The notes under the pieces were generated by a model. It searched no databases. It had not been told where the DNA came from and saw only the letters and a list, made by a program, of their open reading frames with translations. This document shows positions 6,152 through 8,015 of a stretch of DNA of 8,015 nucleotides, piece by piece; the first letter of the stretch is position 1, and each line of letters starts with the position of its first letter. A program made the position numbers and the translations under genes. The stretch lies in contig CALGWX010000097.1 in assembly GCA_937936215.1 (NCBI GenBank), positions 1-8,015 on the forward strand, in the 5' to 3' direction. This DNA is from an uncultured Burkholderiaceae bacterium. Lineage in GTDB: Bacteria; Pseudomonadota; Gammaproteobacteria; Burkholderiales; Burkholderiaceae_F.

Positions 6152-6358
6152 TCAGTTGCTGCTGGTGATGTTCGACGCCTGCTTGCCCTTCGGCCCCGTG
6201 ACCACCTCGAAGCTGACCTTCTGGCCCTCCTTGAGGGTCTTGAACCCGTTCATCTGGATCGCCGAGAAATGCGCGAAGAGGTCTTCCCCTCCGTCATCCG
6301 GCGTGATGAACCCGTATCCCTTGGCGTCGTTGAACCACTTGACAGTGCCTGTAGCCAT
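6152..6358 (-). CDS. CspA-family cold-shock protein
   Basis: This 68-residue single-domain cold-shock protein is a small OB-fold that binds single-stranded RNA and DNA and acts as an RNA chaperone or transcription antiterminator. It opens with MATGTVKWFNDAKGYGFITP, whose KGYGFI is RNP1. RNP2 appears as DLFAHF (about 26-31), and the end is GPKGKQASNI. The length is normal. The start has AAGGAAA 5 nt upstream. Betaproteobacteria carry several such paralogues, so the specific name (cspA, cspD or other) is left open. It is convergent with icd and divergent from clpS. The 5' leader is predicted to be about 143 nt and structured, the layout known for cold-induced csp genes. Whether this copy is cold-induced is inference. 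Confidence 0.95.
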   Translation of the reverse strand: MATGTVKWFNDAKGYGFITPDDGGEDLFAHFSAIQMNGFKTLKEGQKVSFEVVTGPKGKQASNITSSN

Positions 6359-6502
6359 TGTTGTTTCCTTCCCCGCAACGTCATCCCGAGGCGCTTCGGC
6401 TGACCAGTCCGCTGGGCGGAAGCGCCGGCCTCTACCCCTCTCCCCACGGCGCCGGCATTGCGGCTGCCGCCATTCGCCGGCGGACGCGCGCGTCCGGGCG
6501 AA
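6359..6502 (-). promoter_or_regulatory. Long structured 5' leader of the cold-shock gene
   Basis: From the predicted start near 6502 to the ATG the leader is about 143 nt, close to the 159 nt of E. coli cspA. It begins with a perfect 16-bp palindrome CGGACGCGCGCGTCCG (6481-6496) and contains a second hairpin of 8 bp (GGCGCTTC 6390-6397 with GAAGCGCC 6419-6426). The ribosome site AAGGAAA (6370-6364) lies past both. I did not find the E. coli cold-box sequence. Confidence 0.5.
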
Positions 6503-6508
6503 CCTCGC

Positions 6509-6537
6509 AATATTCCAACATCACCACGGACCGTCAA
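6509..6537 (-). promoter_or_regulatory. Predicted sigma-70 promoter of the cold-shock gene
   Basis: On the minus strand TTGACG (6537-6532, five of six) and AATATT (6514-6509, four of six) are separated by an ideal 17-nt spacer. This is the best promoter match in the window and points transcription toward the csp gene. Confidence 0.6.
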
Positions 6538-6700
6538 GGGGCGGCCTGACGGCGCTCGCCGTGCCGCCCTTCGCCGGGGCTGCGGCCGGCCGTCCGGCGG
6601 CCCACCGCTGCGGCCGCCTTCGGCCGGCGCTATCAAGCTTGGGAACAACCCGCGATTTGGGCGGTCTTCGTGAACGTCGGCCGCGCTTATTCCGGAGTCC
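6538..6700. other. Non-coding stretch between the csp promoter and the clpS promoter
   Basis: This is the unexplained part of the 402-nt csp/clpS divergent gap. It is extremely GC-rich, with overlapping CGGCCG/GGCCGG runs (about 6584-6636) that could fold into several alternative hairpins. The frames open across it have no recognisable protein features. I see no RNA gene or repeat family here. Confidence 0.5.
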
Positions 6701-6708
6701 AGTTCACT

Positions 6709-6714
6709 TATGAT
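6709..6714 (+). promoter_or_regulatory. Possible -10 box for clpS-clpA
   Basis: TATGAT matches five of six positions of the -10 consensus and lies 46 nt before the clpS ATG in an AT-richer patch. The best -35 candidate, TTATTC (6687-6692, 16-nt spacer), is poor, so the promoter is tentative. Confidence 0.4.
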
Positions 6715-6760
6715 TCAATCGCATCTGACGTGAGGGCACGGCGCTTTCCACAATGCAGGT

Positions 6761-7069
6761 ATGAGTGAGCGGTTCGACGAAGGCACGGTGACCGAGAAGC
6801 AGACTTCCCGGGTCAAGCCGCCGCCGATGTTCCAGGTTGTTCTGCTCAACGACGACTTTACGCCGATGGAATTCGTGGTCGGCGTGTTGCAGAAGTTCTT
6901 CGGCAAGGGCAGGGAGCAGGCGACCCAGATCATGCTGAAGGTGCACCATGAAGGGCGTGGCGTCTGTGGCGTGTACCCGCGCGACGTCGCCGCGTCGAAG
7001 GTCGAGCAGGTTTGCAGTTATTCACGGCAGCACCAGCATCCGCTGCAGTGCGTGATGGAGGAAGCATGA
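6761..7069 (+). CDS. clpS: ATP-dependent Clp protease adaptor ClpS
   Basis: ClpS binds proteins with bulky hydrophobic N-terminal residues and hands them to the ClpA unfoldase, the bacterial N-degron pathway; it also diverts ClpAP from other substrates. The product is 102 residues, normal for the family. A flexible N-terminal tail (1-22) is followed by the core VVLLNDDFTPMEFVV (26-40). There N30, D31 and D32 match the alpha-amino-group-binding residues of E. coli (N34, D35, D36) and M36 matches the pocket gatekeeper. H62 in VHHEGRGVCG corresponds to E. coli H66. The end is DVAASKVEQVCSYSRQHQHP. The ATG at 6761 has no good Shine-Dalgarno, only AGG one base away, and a three-codon frame (ATG at 6753) ends across it. 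The clpS stop overlaps the clpA start as ATGA. Confidence 0.96.
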   Translation: MSERFDEGTVTEKQTSRVKPPPMFQVVLLNDDFTPMEFVVGVLQKFFGKGREQATQIMLKVHHEGRGVCGVYPRDVAASKVEQVCSYSRQHQHPLQCVMEEA

Positions 7070-8015
7070 TCGCGCAGGAACTCGAAGTCAGTCTGCACAT
7101 GGCCTTTGTCGAGGCGCGGCAGGCACGACATGAATTCATCACCGTCGAGCACTTGCTGCTGGCGCTGCTGGACAACCCCTCGGCAGCCGAAGTGCTGCGC
7201 GCCTGTGCCTGCAACATCGAGGACCTGCGCAAGAGCCTGCAGAATTTCATCGCCGACAACACGCCGACCCTGCCGCCGAACTCGGAGGCCGACACGCAGC
7301 CGACGCTGGGCTTCCAGCGCGTGATCCAGCGCGCGATCATGCACGTGCAGTCGACCAGCAACGGCAAGAAGGAAGTGACTGGCGCCAACGTGCTGGTCGC
7401 TATCTTCGGCGAGAAGGACTCGCACGCGGTGTATTACCTGCACCAGCAGGGCGTCACCCGGCTGGACGTGGTCAACTTCATCTCGCACGGCATCACCAAG
7501 ACGCCGCAAGGCGAGGAGAAGGCCAAGGGCAAGGACGGCGAGAAGGAGGAGGAACAGGCCGAGGGCCGCGAGGCGCAGGCCTCGCCGCTGGAGCAGTACA
7601 CCGTCAACCTGAACCAGATGGCCAAGGACGGCAAGATCGACCCGCTGATCGGGCGCGAGCCGGAAGTGGAGCGGGTGATCCAGGTGCTGTGCCGCCGGCG
7701 CAAGAACAACCCGCTGTTGGTAGGCGAAGCCGGGGTCGGCAAGACGGCGATCGCCGAGGGGCTGGCATGGCGGGTGGTCAAGGGCGAGGTGCCGGAGATC
7801 CTCGAGCACTCGACCGTCTACTCGCTCGACATGGGCGCGCTGCTGGCCGGCACCAAGTACCGCGGCGACTTTGAGCAGCGGCTGAAGGCGGTGCTCAAGC
7901 AGCTGAAGGCCAACCCGAACGCGATCCTGTTCATCGACGAGATCCACACCCTGATCGGGGCGGGCTCCGCCTCTGGCGGGACGCTCGATGCCTCCAACCT
8001 GCTGAAGCCGGCGCT
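7066..8015 (+). CDS. clpA: ATP-dependent Clp protease ATP-binding subunit ClpA, 5' part
   Basis: ClpA is a hexameric AAA+ unfoldase that threads substrates into the ClpP peptidase. The first 316 residues of about 750 are visible, and the gene continues past the right edge. The N-domain (about 1-145) opens with MIAQELEVSLHMAFVEARQA and shows HEFITVEHLLLALL, the Clp N-terminal repeat and ClpS-docking module. A charged Lys/Glu-rich linker (about 148-172) leads to the first AAA+ module. Its LIGREPEVERVIQVLCRR precedes the Walker A GEAGVGKT (220-227), followed by the GTKYRGDFEQRLK pore-loop region and the Walker B ILFIDEIHTLIGAG (287-300). Only the first AAA+ domain is reached. The start is fixed by the ATGA overlap with clpS, giving a clpS-clpA operon. 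The N-domain and its pairing with clpS identify ClpA rather than ClpB or ClpC. Confidence 0.97.
   Translation, partial: MIAQELEVSLHMAFVEARQARHEFITVEHLLLALLDNPSAAEVLRACACNIEDLRKSLQNFIADNTPTLPPNSEADTQPTLGFQRVIQRAIMHVQSTSNGKKEVTGANVLVAIFGEKDSHAVYYLHQQGVTRLDVVNFISHGITKTPQGEEKAKGKDGEKEEEQAEGREAQASPLEQYTVNLNQMAKDGKIDPLIGREPEVERVIQVLCRRRKNNPLLVGEAGVGKTAIAEGLAWRVVKGEVPEILEHSTVYSLDMGALLAGTKYRGDFEQRLKAVLKQLKANPNAILFIDEIHTLIGAGSASGGTLDASNLLKPA

Noticed and set aside
6538..6673. Small plus-strand proteins in the csp/clpS gap
   Set aside because: Open frames there are Arg/Ala/Pro-rich with no ribosome site or known domain, and overlap the csp leader and promoter.
7018..7947. 309-residue open frame on the minus strand opposite clpA
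   Set aside because: Shadow of clpA; the leucine-rich stretches come from complemented Lys/Glu codons of the ClpA linker, not from a membrane protein.
1..8015. Mobile element, CRISPR, phage or defence system
   Set aside because: No transposase, integrase, direct-repeat array or defence-family motif was found; all genes are core housekeeping genes in a familiar order.

Overview
The window is about 8 kb of dense, very GC-rich chromosomal core DNA. The genes are those of a Gram-negative bacterium, and the order fits a betaproteobacterium, probably Burkholderiales or a relative. From general knowledge of these genomes, exbB-exbD-lpxK next to xseA and sodB, and icd / DUF192 / cold-shock gene / clpS-clpA, are both familiar betaproteobacterial neighbourhoods. 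The protein sequences agree, but no search could be run, so a genus is not proposed. I saw no insertion sequence, phage gene, CRISPR array, tRNA, rRNA or clear sign of horizontal transfer.

Left arm (1-1747, minus strand): exbB, exbD and lpxK form a tight operon read right to left. The exbB stop and exbD start overlap as ATGA, and lpxK begins 16 nt after exbD; lpxK runs off the left edge. It couples an inner-membrane proton-driven energising complex with the lipid A 4'-kinase. A 287-nt divergent region (1748-2034) separates exbB from xseA and carries two tandem DnaA-box-like 9-mers.

Middle (2035-6075): xseA (large subunit of exonuclease VII) and sodB (iron-type superoxide dismutase, with its own strong Shine-Dalgarno) are read rightward. 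sodB converges on a minus-strand gene for a small exported DUF192 protein, with a bidirectional hairpin terminator between them. The DUF192 gene is divergent from icd (NADP-dependent isocitrate dehydrogenase), which ends at a near-perfect bidirectional terminator shared with the cold-shock gene.

Right arm (6097-8015): a cspA-family cold-shock gene (minus strand) has a predicted promoter giving a leader of about 143 nt. Then come clpS and clpA (plus strand), overlapping as ATGA; clpA is cut by the right edge. ClpS is the adaptor that feeds N-degron substrates to ClpA, which unfolds them for ClpP.

Nothing here looks like an undescribed multi-gene system. The points worth a second look are regulatory: the DnaA-box-like pair, the structured csp leader, an inverted repeat upstream of the DUF192 gene, and a three-codon upstream frame overlapping the clpS start.
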